Both the position numbers and the translations under genes were made by a program. A DNA stretch of 64,000 bases from an archaeon (GTDB lineage: Archaea; Thermoproteota; Nitrososphaeria; Nitrososphaerales; Gagatemarchaeaceae): NCBI GenBank assembly GCA_021823325.1, contig JAKAOG010000002.1, forward strand, positions 1 through 64,000, read 5' to 3'. A model generated the notes under the pieces. The model was not told where the DNA came from. It worked only from the letters and a program-made list of their open reading frames with translations, and ran no database searches. How positions within the stretch are numbered: the stretch's first letter is position 1; the number at the start of each line of letters is the position of its first letter. Shown one piece after another: positions 34,744-45,143 of this stretch.

Positions 34744-36117
34744 CTAGCCACGTTTCCTCACCGAGAGGACCACGGCTGCGAGGCCGAGCACTATCGCCAC
34801 TCCTAGCGCTGCGTATGACACGATGCTCAGAGTTGATACCTGTCCGTTTGCGCTGTTGACTGTCGAGCTCATGGAATCGACCGTGCCTGAAAGGGCGCTT
34901 AACCCGCTGCTGAGCGAAGAGAGTGACAGCTGGGAGACGGTCGCTCCCTGGACCGGTACTGTCACGGTGCTGTCGAAGCTGTTGTCTGAGAGGACTGCGG
35001 TTTCAGTCGCGTTCGCCGCGAGGACTCCGAAGAACTCGTTGTGTATGAAGTTCCCAGAGATGGTCGTCTGCGTCACGATGGTGGAGCCGTTTATGTCGCC
35101 GATCAGGGTTATCCCAGTGGTCTTGGGGCCGAAGCCGGCGTTGCCGCCGACCACGTTCCCGACGACCATGGTCCCGGAGACCAGGTCGCCTGGGGTGTTG
35201 CTGTGGACTACTATCCCAGGTATCAGGTTGTTGAGGACGGTGTTGTCGATCACGCTGTTGTTTATCGCCGATGTGTGAGGGACGTCGGCGGCGACCACGA
35301 TACCTCCGGGGAGGCCGTTGCCCACGTAGTTGGCGCTCACCACGTTGTTGATGACGCCCTCGCCAGGATTGTACGCCGCCACCACTATACCGCAGCCACC
35401 CGCGTTACCTATCACCGTGTTGCCGGTGACGACGTTCCCGGAAGCAGGATTCGGCGTCCCGCTGCTCAGGCCGCCAGGGTTGAGTTGACCGTCGTCGGCC
35501 ACGCCGATGCCTCCATCGGCGACGTTGTTTATGACCGTGTTCGCTGCGACCGTGGAGCTCGAGGTCCCGACCAGTTCGATGGCCTTGTTCTCCTCTATGC
35601 AGGGAGAGGTGGGCGCGGCGGGTGCCGCGGGGCAGGCCAAAGGCTTGAGGCCGTTGTTCGCAACCAGGTTGTCCTCGACGGTGACGTCGGCCGAGTCCTG
35701 GACGAAGATCCCATGGTTGTCGGCGTGCGACACCGTGAAGCCTTCGATCACGGTCCCGCTCGCAGCGGGGCCTATGACCTCGATGCCGTAGGTCTGGCCG
35801 AAGGCGTTGACGACCGTGATGGAGGGCTGTGAGCTTGCCGACTCGAGGGTGACGCGCTTGGTTATGTTCACCATCTCGTTGTATGTCCCGGGCTCGACGA
35901 CCACCACCGCCCCAGGGGGCGCGACCGACGTAGCATGGGTGATCGTGGCGTATGGGCTCCCTATCGAGCCGCTTCCGGTCGCGTCACTCCCCGTGGGACT
36001 GACATAGATCAATGGGGGGGACTGGGCGCTAGCAGGCAGAGCGGAGACGACGCCGACGAAGCCAAAGATGAGCAGAGAGCATAGGAGTAGAAACGATTGG
36101 ACGTTTCGCCTTTGCAT
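34744..36117 (-). CDS. Secreted right-handed parallel beta-helix protein with C-terminal TM
   Basis: Signal peptide, NosD-like repeats (DNHGIFVQDSADVTVEDNLVANNG...), C-terminal stalk and TM with RKR. Confidence 0.85.
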   Translation of the reverse strand: MQRRNVQSFLLLCSLLIFGFVGVVSALPASAQSPPLIYVSPTGSDATGSGSIGSPYATITHATSVAPPGAVVVVEPGTYNEMVNITKRVTLESASSQPSITVVNAFGQTYGIEVIGPAASGTVIEGFTVSHADNHGIFVQDSADVTVEDNLVANNGLKPLACPAAPAAPTSPCIEENKAIELVGTSSSTVAANTVINNVADGGIGVADDGQLNPGGLSSGTPNPASGNVVTGNTVIGNAGGCGIVVAAYNPGEGVINNVVSANYVGNGLPGGIVVAADVPHTSAINNSVIDNTVLNNLIPGIVVHSNTPGDLVSGTMVVGNVVGGNAGFGPKTTGITLIGDINGSTIVTQTTISGNFIHNEFFGVLAANATETAVLSDNSFDSTVTVPVQGATVSQLSLSSLSSGLSALSGTVDSMSSTVNSANGQVSTLSIVSYAALGVAIVLGLAAVVLSVRKRG

Positions 36118-36444
36118 TTTCGACGCTTTAGGCAGGCGGCGCGTAGTTAAGCCGCGGGTTTCCCTGAAGACGGAAACCCGGGTTCTGCGAGGCTTCGGCC
36201 GTCCACGCGACAGCCCCTGCTGCGATCATCGCCGAGCGGGAGAGCAGGGCTGTATCCGGTTCCCTCTCCCTTGACAAGTGGCGTCATGCCCACCCTGCCG
36301 CATCGGTCCTGACGTGGCCAGCGAGTAGAGGGCAGGGCAGGCGGCTCGGCAGGACGGGAGGGTTCTCGCCGCACCCTGGTTCACGACGGGCTGGCAGGGG
36401 CGGCCCGAGGCGAATCAGTCAGGGCGCCCGAGGGACAGGGAAGT

Positions 36445-37317
36445 TCAAGCCAGGGCCTTCTTCACCAAGGCGGGCACCTCCATCGGGGTCATCGCCACCC
36501 GGACCCCCGCCTCGTTCAGCGCCTTGATCTTCGAGTCCGCCGTCCCGACGTTCCCGTAGATTATCGCGCCCGCGTGCCCCATCTTCTTCTCCTTCGGAGC
36601 GTGCCTCCCCGCGACGTACGCGACGATGGGCTTCCTGTATCCTGACCTGCTTATGTGGCGCGCGAGGCGCTCCTCCGCGTCTCCCCCGATCTCCCCCACC
36701 GTTACCACGGCCTTCGTCTCTGGCATCCCCTGGACGAAGTCCATCCACTCTATCGAGGTGGAGCCGTTGATCGGGTCCCCTCCTATCCCCACGGCGAGGG
36801 ACTGGCCGTACCCTGCCGCGGTGAGCTGCCCCGCTATCTCGTACGTCAGGGTGCCGCTCCGCGAATAGAGGGCGACCCCTCCGGGGGTGAAGGAAGGCGC
36901 GGGCATTATGCCGAGCTTCACCTTCTGCGCCGGTATGATGATGCCTGGGCAGTTGGGGCCGATTATGGTCGCCCCCTTGCTCTGGGCGAGCTGCACCAGC
37001 TTCAGCTCGTCCCTTACGGGGACGTGCTCTGTTATGATGACGAGGAGCTTAACCCCCGCCTCGAGCGCCTCGACGCCTGCAGGGAGCGTGAACTCCGCGG
37101 GGACGAAACAGACCGAGGTCTTCGCGCCTGACTTGCCCACCGCGTCGGCGACGGTGTCATAGACCGGGACCCCTTCCACCGTCTGACCCCCCTTGCCCGG
37201 CGTCGCGCCCGCGGCGACGTTCGTGCCGTAGTCCAGCATGAGCCTGGTGTGCAGCCTGCCGTACCTGCCGGTGATGTTCTGCACGATCACCGGGTCGCCT
37301 TTCTTGGGGAGGATCAT
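36445..37317 (-). CDS. sucD: Succinyl-CoA synthetase alpha subunit
   Basis: VQNITGRYGRLHTRLMLDYGTNVAAGATPGKGG, GPNCPGII, GHAGAII. Confidence 0.95.
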   Translation of the reverse strand: MILPKKGDPVIVQNITGRYGRLHTRLMLDYGTNVAAGATPGKGGQTVEGVPVYDTVADAVGKSGAKTSVCFVPAEFTLPAGVEALEAGVKLLVIITEHVPVRDELKLVQLAQSKGATIIGPNCPGIIIPAQKVKLGIMPAPSFTPGGVALYSRSGTLTYEIAGQLTAAGYGQSLAVGIGGDPINGSTSIEWMDFVQGMPETKAVVTVGEIGGDAEERLARHISRSGYRKPIVAYVAGRHAPKEKKMGHAGAIIYGNVGTADSKIKALNEAGVRVAMTPMEVPALVKKALA

Positions 37318-38411
37318 CGCGACTTCACCACGGCCTCGACGGCCTCAGGCGCCGTCCTGAACAGTTTGACGGGGGTCTTGGCGAGCATCTTCCTCGCCTC
37401 CTCCTCTTCGGCTCCGCTGACCCTGGCGAAGACGGGCTTGGACTTCCCGTCCTTGGTCACAGACTCGAGCCCAGCTGCCACGTCCGTCGTCCGCGTGATG
37501 CCCCCGTAGATGTTCACCAGGATCCTCCGCACGCCGGGGAGCCTGTTCACGAGGCGGAGCGCCGCCTCGATCCTCTCCTGCTGCGCGCCCCCGCCGAGGT
37601 CGAGGAAGCACGCAGGGCTCCCTCCCGCGTCTCCGACCAGGTCGAGCGTCGAAAGCACCAGCCCCGCCCCGTTGCCGACCACCGCGAGGTCCCCTCCGAG
37701 CCTGACGAAGGCGAACCCCTGTCGCGAAGCCTCCCCTTCGAACTCGTCTTCAGGGTGGAGCTTGGAGAACTCTGGGTGCCTGAACAGCGCGTTGTCGTCT
37801 ATGATCACCTTCGCGTCGAGGGGCATCAGCGTCCCGTCCTTACCCACGGCGACCGGGTTGATCTCGGCGAGCTCGCACTCCTTCTCTCTCGAAAGGCGCT
37901 CGAGCGAAAGCAGTATCTTGGAGAACTGGGCGTTCTGTCCCGACGGCAGCCCGAGCTGGGACGCGACCTCGTCGGCGAAACCCTGGCTCGCCCCCTCCAC
38001 CGGGATCTTGCGCATGACCTTGCCTGACATCGACTCGACGTCGACCCCCCCTGACTTCGCGGCTATCGCCACGAACGACCTGTCTCCCCTGTCGAGGGTG
38101 ACAGAGAGATACATCTCGGCGTCGTGAGGGTACGCCTCTTCCAGCAAGAGCGATGACGGCACTTCTCCGCCGATGGCGAGGCCGAATATGCGCGCCGCTT
38201 CCTTCTCCGCCTGGGACGCGTCGTTCACGAGCGCGATCCCGCCTGCCTTGCCTCGCCCGCCGGCCAGAACCTGCGACTTCACCGCGACGGGGGCCTTCAG
38301 CGAGGCGAACGCGCCCCTGACCCCGTCTACGTCGGTGACCAGGACAGACTTCGGCACCGGGAGCCCATACGACTTGAAGAGCTCCTTCGCCTGATACTCG
38401 AAGAGCCTCAC
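37314..38411 (-). CDS. sucC: Succinyl-CoA synthetase beta subunit
   Basis: MRLFEYQAKELFKSYGLPVP, VLAGGRGKAGGI, LAEINPVAV, NIYGGITR. Confidence 0.95.
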   Translation of the reverse strand: MRLFEYQAKELFKSYGLPVPKSVLVTDVDGVRGAFASLKAPVAVKSQVLAGGRGKAGGIALVNDASQAEKEAARIFGLAIGGEVPSSLLLEEAYPHDAEMYLSVTLDRGDRSFVAIAAKSGGVDVESMSGKVMRKIPVEGASQGFADEVASQLGLPSGQNAQFSKILLSLERLSREKECELAEINPVAVGKDGTLMPLDAKVIIDDNALFRHPEFSKLHPEDEFEGEASRQGFAFVRLGGDLAVVGNGAGLVLSTLDLVGDAGGSPACFLDLGGGAQQERIEAALRLVNRLPGVRRILVNIYGGITRTTDVAAGLESVTKDGKSKPVFARVSGAEEEEARKMLAKTPVKLFRTAPEAVEAVVKSR

Positions 38412-38529
38412 GTCAGGCGCGCCTTTGGCATCGCGATTAAAGGTAGCGCCCTAATCCGGCCTGACGGCCTCCTCCATCTGGATGAATCGTGCGGAGAGGA
38501 TTTATAGCCCGTGAGCGACTCAGAGCCTA

Positions 38530-38838
38530 ATGGCCAACCAACCAGAACATGAGGAAATGCAACCACGCGAACCAAACACGATCTTCGTAGGCAAGAAGCC
38601 GACGATGAACTACGTTCTTGCCGTGCTTACGCAGATCAACAACGGGTCCAACTCAGTCACCGTGAAGGCTCGAGGACGCGCCATCTCGAGGGCAGTCGAC
38701 GTAGCCCAGGTGTTGACCAAGCGGTTCGCCACTGACGTCAAGGTGCAGGGCATCTCCATCAACACGGAGCAGGTCAAGAGCACCATGACAGGCGGCATGA
38801 GCAACGTCTCCTCCATAGAGATCAAGCTCGGAAAGTAG
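38530..38838 (+). CDS. albA: Alba DNA/RNA-binding protein
   Basis: NTIFVGKKPTMNYVLAVLTQINNGSNSVTVKARGRAISRAVDVAQVL. Confidence 0.95.
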   Translation: MANQPEHEEMQPREPNTIFVGKKPTMNYVLAVLTQINNGSNSVTVKARGRAISRAVDVAQVLTKRFATDVKVQGISINTEQVKSTMTGGMSNVSSIEIKLGK

Positions 38839-39033
38839 AGTCTCGGAGACGGCTACCGTATCGCTGCGCGGGCAGCGTGAGCTATGAAAGCGCTGACAGG
38901 AAGTCGCCGCCCTGGTCCTGAAGCCGCCGGCACGGGGCGAGGACGCGCAGGGGTCGGCCGCGGGACCCTCCCCCCGGCCCTGACCCGTCTGCTCCGAACG
39001 TTTTTTATGCGTGTGCAAGGGCACGTTTCTTCG

Positions 39034-39570
39034 ATGCAGCCGAAGCTCCCCATCTGCTTTTTCGACGCCAAGACGGGGATACTCTGCGGCAACTGCGAAG
39101 CGAGGCTCGCGAAGGGAGAGATATCCCAGGCCGAAGTGGACGCTTCGAAGGCGGTCGCCCAGCTTTCAGACAAGGTGGTGGAGCTCGGAAAGGTGACCCT
39201 GAAGAGGGCCTACGAGGCGAAGGGAGGCTACGTGCTCGAGTTCGACCCCTCGGACCTGGCGGCGCTGAGGTCCAACCCCATGCTCGTCGAGGAGCTAGAG
39301 AACCACCTCAAGGGGAGGGTCTGGGTCGTCGGCGCAGGCGGGAGCGAGAGGAAGTTCCTCGAAGACATATTCTTCCCGGCGAAGGTGCTCACGGTGAACA
39401 CGGTGTACCTCCCCGACGGGGAGAAGAAGACGAAGGTCATAGTCCCGGCGAGGAGGAGCGAGAGGAGGATCGGGGACTTCGACAAGCTGAGGGAGGCGGT
39501 GATGCGCGCAAGGGGGATCGACCTGCTGGTCGAGACTGAGCGCGAGGTCGCTGCGAGCCTCTATTCATAA
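39034..39570 (+). CDS. Archaeal KH-domain (NusA-like) RNA-binding protein
   Basis: MQPKLPICFFDAKTGILCGNCEARLAKGEIS.., C-terminal KH-like segment; ATG at 39034 or in-frame 39007. Confidence 0.65.
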   Translation: MQPKLPICFFDAKTGILCGNCEARLAKGEISQAEVDASKAVAQLSDKVVELGKVTLKRAYEAKGGYVLEFDPSDLAALRSNPMLVEELENHLKGRVWVVGAGGSERKFLEDIFFPAKVLTVNTVYLPDGEKKTKVIVPARRSERRIGDFDKLREAVMRARGIDLLVETEREVAASLYS

Positions 39571-39620
39571 CCGACGACCGACACGTCCGGATGCCGGCGG
39601 CGGGGCCGCGCATACAGGAG

Positions 39621-40940
39621 CTAGGGCTGCAGTCTCTCCGGGTCTCTCGGGAAGAGCACCGCCTCCTTCACGTTCTCGATGCCGAGGAGCTTTGCGGTGA
39701 ACCGCTCGATGCCGAAGGAGAACCCGCCGTGCGGCGGGACGCCGTAGCGGAACGGCTCGGTGAACCATTCTAGCGACTTCGCGTCCATCTCCTTCTCCCT
39801 GATCTGGGCCATGATCCTGTCGTGGCGGTGCTCGCGCTGCCCGCCTGAGGACAGCTCGAGGCTCCCGAAGAAGAAGTCCGTCGACCTTGCGTACCCGGGG
39901 TCGTCGTCGTACCGCATTATGTAGAACGGCTTGGGCCTCGACGGGAACCTGCTGACGAAGAAGAAGTCGGTGCCGTACTTCTCCCTGGCGTACGACGCGA
40001 GGAGGTCCTTCGCCTCTTCGTCCAGATCCTCGTCCCGAGGGAGCTTCTTCCCCTTCGACTCCAGTATGCCGTAGACGTCAGGGAAGTCGATCTCGGGGAA
40101 CGGGATCTTCGGCATGGGCAGCTCCCGCTTCAGTGCGGCGAGGTCTCCGGAGCACCGCTTCACGGCCTTCTCTATCCCGTGCACCACCATCTCCTCCTCC
40201 ACGCGCATCACGTCCCTCTCGTCTCTGATGAAACCCATCTCGGGAGCGATGGTCCTGTGTTCGCTGAGGTGGCGCGGGGTGTGCGAAAGCTCCGCGCGCC
40301 AGTTGGTCCCGAGGTCGTAGATCCTGTCGAAACCGCCGGCGACGGTGAGCTGCCTGTGCAGCTGGGGGTCCTGCCTGAGGAACGCCTCCCTCCCGTAGTA
40401 GTCTATCTTGAATACCTCGGACCCGCCTTCCGACACCCCGCCGATGATGCTGGGGGTGAACGCCCTGATGAACCCCGCACCCTGGAGGTACTCCTCGAAC
40501 CCCTGCACGAGCGCGTTCTCTATGTTGAAGACGGCCGTCGTCTCGGGCCTCCTGAGCTCCAGGGACCTCCACTCGAGCCTGGTGTCGAGCGAAGCTGGGG
40601 TGACGCCGCGCGGGTCGAGAGGGAGCGGGGACGCGGCCTTCGCGACGACCTCGATGGACGACGGGAGTATCTCGAAGCCGTGCCTTGCCGCCTTCGCTTC
40701 CTTCACCTCTCCGAGGCACGATATCACGTCCTCCTGATGGAGGCTCGCGACGAGCGCGAAGAGCTCCGGGGTGACCGACTTCTTCGGCACCGCCACCTGC
40801 ACTATCCCCCTCGAGCTGCGGAGGAGGACGAAGCTTATGCCGCCGAGGACCCTGACGTCGTGCACCCACCCCTCGAGGCGGACCTCTCTGCCTATCCTCT
40901 TCGCGAGGTCGGCCGGGGTGAACGGCTCCTGCATGGACAT
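39621..40940 (-). CDS. aspS: Aspartyl-tRNA synthetase (archaeal type)
   Basis: VRLEGWVHDVRVLGGISFVLLR, FTPSIIGGVSEGGSEVFKIDYYGREAFLRQDPQLHRQ, GVPPHGGFSFGIERF. Confidence 0.95.
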   Translation of the reverse strand: MSMQEPFTPADLAKRIGREVRLEGWVHDVRVLGGISFVLLRSSRGIVQVAVPKKSVTPELFALVASLHQEDVISCLGEVKEAKAARHGFEILPSSIEVVAKAASPLPLDPRGVTPASLDTRLEWRSLELRRPETTAVFNIENALVQGFEEYLQGAGFIRAFTPSIIGGVSEGGSEVFKIDYYGREAFLRQDPQLHRQLTVAGGFDRIYDLGTNWRAELSHTPRHLSEHRTIAPEMGFIRDERDVMRVEEEMVVHGIEKAVKRCSGDLAALKRELPMPKIPFPEIDFPDVYGILESKGKKLPRDEDLDEEAKDLLASYAREKYGTDFFFVSRFPSRPKPFYIMRYDDDPGYARSTDFFFGSLELSSGGQREHRHDRIMAQIREKEMDAKSLEWFTEPFRYGVPPHGGFSFGIERFTAKLLGIENVKEAVLFPRDPERLQP

Positions 40941-40976
40941 GGGGTCAGCGGAGCGGGGATATGAGCTTGGGTGCGC

Positions 40977-41402
40977 CTAGCCGAACGTCCGCCGCGGAGC
41001 GGCTTTCTCCAGGGCGAAGAAGGTCGGGGCCGCGTCGGGGGTCAGGACCCTCATGTTGTAGAAGAGGGCCAGCTTCTGGGCTGCGTCGCTCGCCGTCCCC
41101 GGGGGACAGACGATGTTGACGGCGCACCCTGAGTCGAACTTCTTTGCGAACGACCTCACCACCTCGACCTCGTTCACCTCTTCGTAGAAGTCGAAGGCGT
41201 AGCTGTGGTTCCCGTCGGTGAATAGGAGGTCGAACTTGTGCTCCACCCCGGAGCTCCCTTGGAGAGCGTGGGGGCTTATCGCGGTAAGGCCTGCCTTGAG
41301 AGCGCTGACCTCAAGGGCGAGCTTCTCGAACTCCAATCTTGCCCACACCTGCGGGCCCGAGGTTCGCATATAAGCACTCTGCACCCCTGATACATGTATC
41401 AC
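40977..41402 (-). CDS. Hypothetical protein
   Basis: ORF with plausible composition in line with neighbours. Confidence 0.4.
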   Translation of the reverse strand: MIHVSGVQSAYMRTSGPQVWARLEFEKLALEVSALKAGLTAISPHALQGSSGVEHKFDLLFTDGNHSYAFDFYEEVNEVEVVRSFAKKFDSGCAVNIVCPPGTASDAAQKLALFYNMRVLTPDAAPTFFALEKAAPRRTFG

Positions 41403-41691
41403 CTTTCTCGATTCTAGAGCTTCCTAACGGGCAGATCGCCCCGGAAGGCGACTAAAGTCAGATGCGCGGGAATCCCACAGAGAGCGAAGTAGCTATCGGA
41501 GCCCAAACCAGACTAGAGCATTGGCTACTTGGCAAGAGTCCGCTCACCGGTCTGTGTTTCGGTCTTGGCTCTGGTAACTCAGCGGAATCTCCTTCGGAAT
41601 CGTCTCGCTGTTAACTGTCGGCATCTGGCTTAGTTAGGAACGATTTCGCCGAGTATCTTCAGTTGGGAGTGGAAGAGCTTTTGTGGGATGA

Positions 41692-41880
41692 GCCTCGCGC
41701 CAAGAGTTCCCCTCGACCGTGCACACTCAGGACATCTCACTTGGCGGGGTCGTCCACAACAGCAAGATGGAACGCATGAACGGGGATGTGAGAGACAGGG
41801 AGAAGGTCATGACGGGTCTCAAGAGGATGGAAGCGCCTATTCTGAAGGGCGTCCAGATCTACCACAACTTCGCGAGGCCT
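41692..41880 (+). pseudogene. Remnant of a DDE transposase/integrase
   Basis: TVHTQDISLGGVVHNSKMERMNGDVRDREKVMTGLKRMEAPILKGVQIYHNFARP; in-frame TGA just upstream; homology stops at the vps4 3' end. Confidence 0.8.
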
Positions 41881-41886
41881 TCTTCC

Positions 41887-43134
41887 TCAGAGTGCGCTGA
41901 AACTATTGCTCCAATCTGCGTAGGCACGGACCGCCTGGGGCGATACCGACGGCTTTCGCGTCCTCATTATCTCCTTGAAGTCAGCCACCGTGATTGGACG
42001 GGTCATGGATTCTTTGTCGAGGGCATTCCCGCTCTTGAACAGTTCCCTGACAACCCGGAGCTGAACTCCCTGGCATATGTCCTTGATGTCGCTCCCCGAG
42101 TAGCCTTCGCTCAACCTCGCGAGGGTCGTGAGCTCCACGTCTTCCGCCAGGGTCAGCGGGGCGGTGTACATCTTGAACTGCGCCATCCTCGCTTCGTTGT
42201 CGGGGAGAGGAACTAAGATTCTTTTGGGGAATCTGCGAATGAATGGCTGATCCAGGCTCCACGGCTTGTTCGTCGCCCCTATCACGTACATGTGGAGGTT
42301 CTTCCCCTTGTCGTTGATGCCGTCCGTCTCCTTCAGGAACTGGTCCCTGACCCTCACCTCGCCTCCGACCTCCTGGCCGCGCGTCCCCAGGAGCGAGTCG
42401 ATCTCGTCCACGAAGACTATGACGGGCTTGTTGTCCGTGAGCATCTTGCGCGCGTTGTTGAAGAGCTTCGCGACGTTCTTCTCCCCCTCTCCGAGCCACT
42501 TGCTCATGATGGAAGCCGCGTCCACCGAGATGAAGTAGCCGTCTATCTCCGCCGCGGTCGCGGCGGCTATCATGGTCTTCCCGCACCCCGGCGGCCCATA
42601 GAGGAGGATCCCCCTCGGCCAGCCCAGCTTGAACAGGTCGGGGCGGAGGTATGGGAACACGATCGACTCGCGGATCGCCATCTTGCAGTCCTCGAGCCCG
42701 ATCACGTCGTCCCACTTGACGTCTGGCTTCTCGGTGACGACGAGCTCGCTGAACGACGCCTTCAGCTGCTGGACCACCTGCGGCCCCTTCTGCGAGTTGG
42801 GGCTCGCGTTGGTGGCGCCGTTCCCGTTCGCATGGCCGCCGTTCGCCTGCGTGGGCTGCGGGGTCCAGTCCATGTCGGGGGCCTGGTCCTGCGGGAGGAG
42901 GCCGTGGGCCGCCTGTATCGCCTTCACCCTCTCCTGATAGGCCATGGCGCGCTCTGTGTACTGCTTGTTCAGCCGGTAGTCCGGGTAGAGGTGGACGAGC
43001 TTGACGAGGGTGGAGATCGCCTTCTGGTACATCTGGATCGCCATCCCGTGGGCGCCCTGGGAATCGAGCCTGATCGCCTCGGAGGCGTACTTCTTCGCGT
43101 CGTCCTCCAGCTCTTTCGCGGCTACGACGCTCAT
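41887..43134 (-). CDS. cdvC: CdvC/Vps4-type AAA ATPase with N-terminal MIT domain
   Basis: MIT-like N-terminus, GILLYGPPGCGKTMIAAATAAEID, VIVFVDEIDSLLG, GATNKPWSLDQPFIRRFPKRI. Confidence 0.95.
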   Translation of the reverse strand: MSVVAAKELEDDAKKYASEAIRLDSQGAHGMAIQMYQKAISTLVKLVHLYPDYRLNKQYTERAMAYQERVKAIQAAHGLLPQDQAPDMDWTPQPTQANGGHANGNGATNASPNSQKGPQVVQQLKASFSELVVTEKPDVKWDDVIGLEDCKMAIRESIVFPYLRPDLFKLGWPRGILLYGPPGCGKTMIAAATAAEIDGYFISVDAASIMSKWLGEGEKNVAKLFNNARKMLTDNKPVIVFVDEIDSLLGTRGQEVGGEVRVRDQFLKETDGINDKGKNLHMYVIGATNKPWSLDQPFIRRFPKRILVPLPDNEARMAQFKMYTAPLTLAEDVELTTLARLSEGYSGSDIKDICQGVQLRVVRELFKSGNALDKESMTRPITVADFKEIMRTRKPSVSPQAVRAYADWSNSFSAL

Positions 43135-43991
43135 TTGGTGGCGGCTCCGTCGTTCAGCTTCACCTTGCCCTGCGACATGAGCGTCAGCATCGCCTCCTCC
43201 ACGTCGTCGGACGGGAGCTTCAGCGCCGCCGAGGCGTCGGTGACGTCGACCTTCCCGTCGTGGATGTTGGCGTACTGCAGGACCCGCTCTTCCGCGTCGT
43301 CAGGCTCCTGCGCCTTGTATATCGTCCCGAGTATCTGCTCCTCTTCGTCGAGGTCTTCTCCCGTCGCAAGGAGGGGGATCCTCTCCTGGATCTCAGGCGC
43401 CTCCCTCTGGATGAGCCTCGGGGAGACCTTGAGCGACTGCCGCATCTCCTCCGCCCGCTGCTCCGCGAGCTTCCTCGCCTGCTCCACGAGCTCCTCTCCG
43501 CTCTCGGAGTTGATGTTCAGCTGTATCTGGGGGGTTATGTTGCTCATCCCCACCATCGTCTCGCTGAGCGCGCTGTTGATGTCCTCGGAGGCCTGGTCGA
43601 GCGACGGCATCAGCCCGGTGACCGCCTTGTTCACCTTCTGCATCACCTTGAACGCCATGCTCATGTGGGCCATCACGTCTCCCACGTCGACGATGCTCTC
43701 GAGCCTTAGGACGACCTGCGTCAGGGCGAGCTCGCTCGCGTAGACGACCTTCCCCACCTTCCTGAGCTCCGCCCACTCGTTGGCGTAGATGTTCGCCTTG
43801 GTCTGGTCCTTGGCGAGCATCGCCTTCACTGTGGTGTCGAAGAGGTTCTTCCGCCTCTGGTCCAGCCTCCCGCGGAGGTTCTCCAGCTCCTTCCGGTGGT
43901 ATTCGATCTCCTTTATCGTCGACGATATCTTCGGCCGTATGTTGTCCTCTTTTTTGAGGCCGATAAAGCGCAGTGGGGCACGGGCGGACAA
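43131..43991 (-). CDS. cdvB: CdvB (ESCRT-III/Snf7) with C-terminal winged-helix extension
   Basis: ESCRT-III helices; 4-bp overlap with cdvC; C-terminal wH-like segment. Confidence 0.88.
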   Translation of the reverse strand: MSARAPLRFIGLKKEDNIRPKISSTIKEIEYHRKELENLRGRLDQRRKNLFDTTVKAMLAKDQTKANIYANEWAELRKVGKVVYASELALTQVVLRLESIVDVGDVMAHMSMAFKVMQKVNKAVTGLMPSLDQASEDINSALSETMVGMSNITPQIQLNINSESGEELVEQARKLAEQRAEEMRQSLKVSPRLIQREAPEIQERIPLLATGEDLDEEEQILGTIYKAQEPDDAEERVLQYANIHDGKVDVTDASAALKLPSDDVEEAMLTLMSQGKVKLNDGAATK

Positions 43992-44340
43992 ATACGACGT
44001 TCCAAGGATATCACGTCCATAATCACGGGCTGAGTCAACAAAAGCGATACAAGTTGGTGAATTGTTGTTTCAAACACGCGGGGACGGGCTTTGGAAGGCA
44101 GGCGGCCTCCCCGAAAGGCTCCGACTCCGGGGATAACCTGTCGACGGGAGCCGGGGACCCGGCGCTCCTGAACGTGGAGCGCCCGGACACGATACCCATC
44201 CCGCAGAAGAGGCCGTCTGCCGGGCCGCTCACGGCCGCGCGGGCGAGGTCGGAGAGGAGAGCGCCTCTCCCGAAGCGGTCAGGGCCGCCCGGTCGCTTCT
44301 CTTTCTTCCAGCCGCCCGCTCGCGCTCGAAGTCGACCGCG

Positions 44341-45039
44341 ATGACTCCGCGGCGTCCCGGGAATAACCCTATCAACGCGCGAAACGCGCGTCCACCGTCC
44401 TCTTTGACGCGCCGAGCGTACCCCAACGCCTACGTGAGCACCGACGAGCCGGCACGGGGTTCACTCGCAAGACAAGCTCTGGGCGTCGTCGCCATGGCGG
44501 GGATCGGCTACCTCGGGGTCGTCATCCTCGTCCTGAGCTTCGCCACCGCCGAGTACAACCCGGTGACCCAGTACGCCAGCGACTACGGGGTCGGGGCTTT
44601 CGCATGGGCGATGGACTCCGGGTTCCTCCTCGCGGGGATAGGCTTCTGCTCGCTGGCTTTGATGGCGCTGCTGTCAGGCGCAGCGAGGGGCGCGAGGGCA
44701 GGGGCGGCGCTGCTCCTCCCGGCGGGCCTGGCCCTCGTTCTGAGCGCCTTCTTCGCCACCGACGTCGAGGGCGCGGCTCCGACCTTCCACGGGACGGTGC
44801 ACAACGTCGCTGGGGTCGTCTTCTTCGTCATCGCCCCCCTCGGCCTCCTCCTCGTCAACCGAGGCATCGGGAGGGAGAGGTTCAGGATCATTTTGCTGGC
44901 GCTCGCCCTGACGGTGGTCGCGCTGTCGCTCAACGGCGCCCTGGCGCTGAACGTCACCGGCCTGGTGGAGAGGATGCTGGTCCTCGTCGTCTTCTCCTCG
45001 GCGGTGCTCACCGCGAAGTCGCTCTATGTCGGGCGCTAG
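44341..45039 (+). CDS. DUF998-like membrane protein
   Basis: YNPVTQYASDYGVG motif with about 6 TM. Confidence 0.7.
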   Translation: MTPRRPGNNPINARNARPPSSLTRRAYPNAYVSTDEPARGSLARQALGVVAMAGIGYLGVVILVLSFATAEYNPVTQYASDYGVGAFAWAMDSGFLLAGIGFCSLALMALLSGAARGARAGAALLLPAGLALVLSAFFATDVEGAAPTFHGTVHNVAGVVFFVIAPLGLLLVNRGIGRERFRIILLALALTVVALSLNGALALNVTGLVERMLVLVVFSSAVLTAKSLYVGR

Positions 45040-45143
45040 GTCGCGGAAGATTGACGTTCCGGGGGGGAGTTCGCGACGCCGTTTAGACGGACGGCTCTCG
45101 CTTTGATGGCTGGACCGAAAACAGAGGGGTGAGGGTCCCCCGT

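Noticed and set aside
36118-36444. RNase P or SRP RNA candidate
   Set aside because: Neither GAGGAAAGTCC-type RNase P core nor the SRP helix 8 GGAAG/AGCA signature seen on either strand; left only as an unexplained structured gap.
43973-44344. 123-aa plus-strand ORF upstream of the DUF998 gene
   Set aside because: Low-complexity Arg/Pro-rich sequence without motifs; not supportable as a gene from sequence alone.
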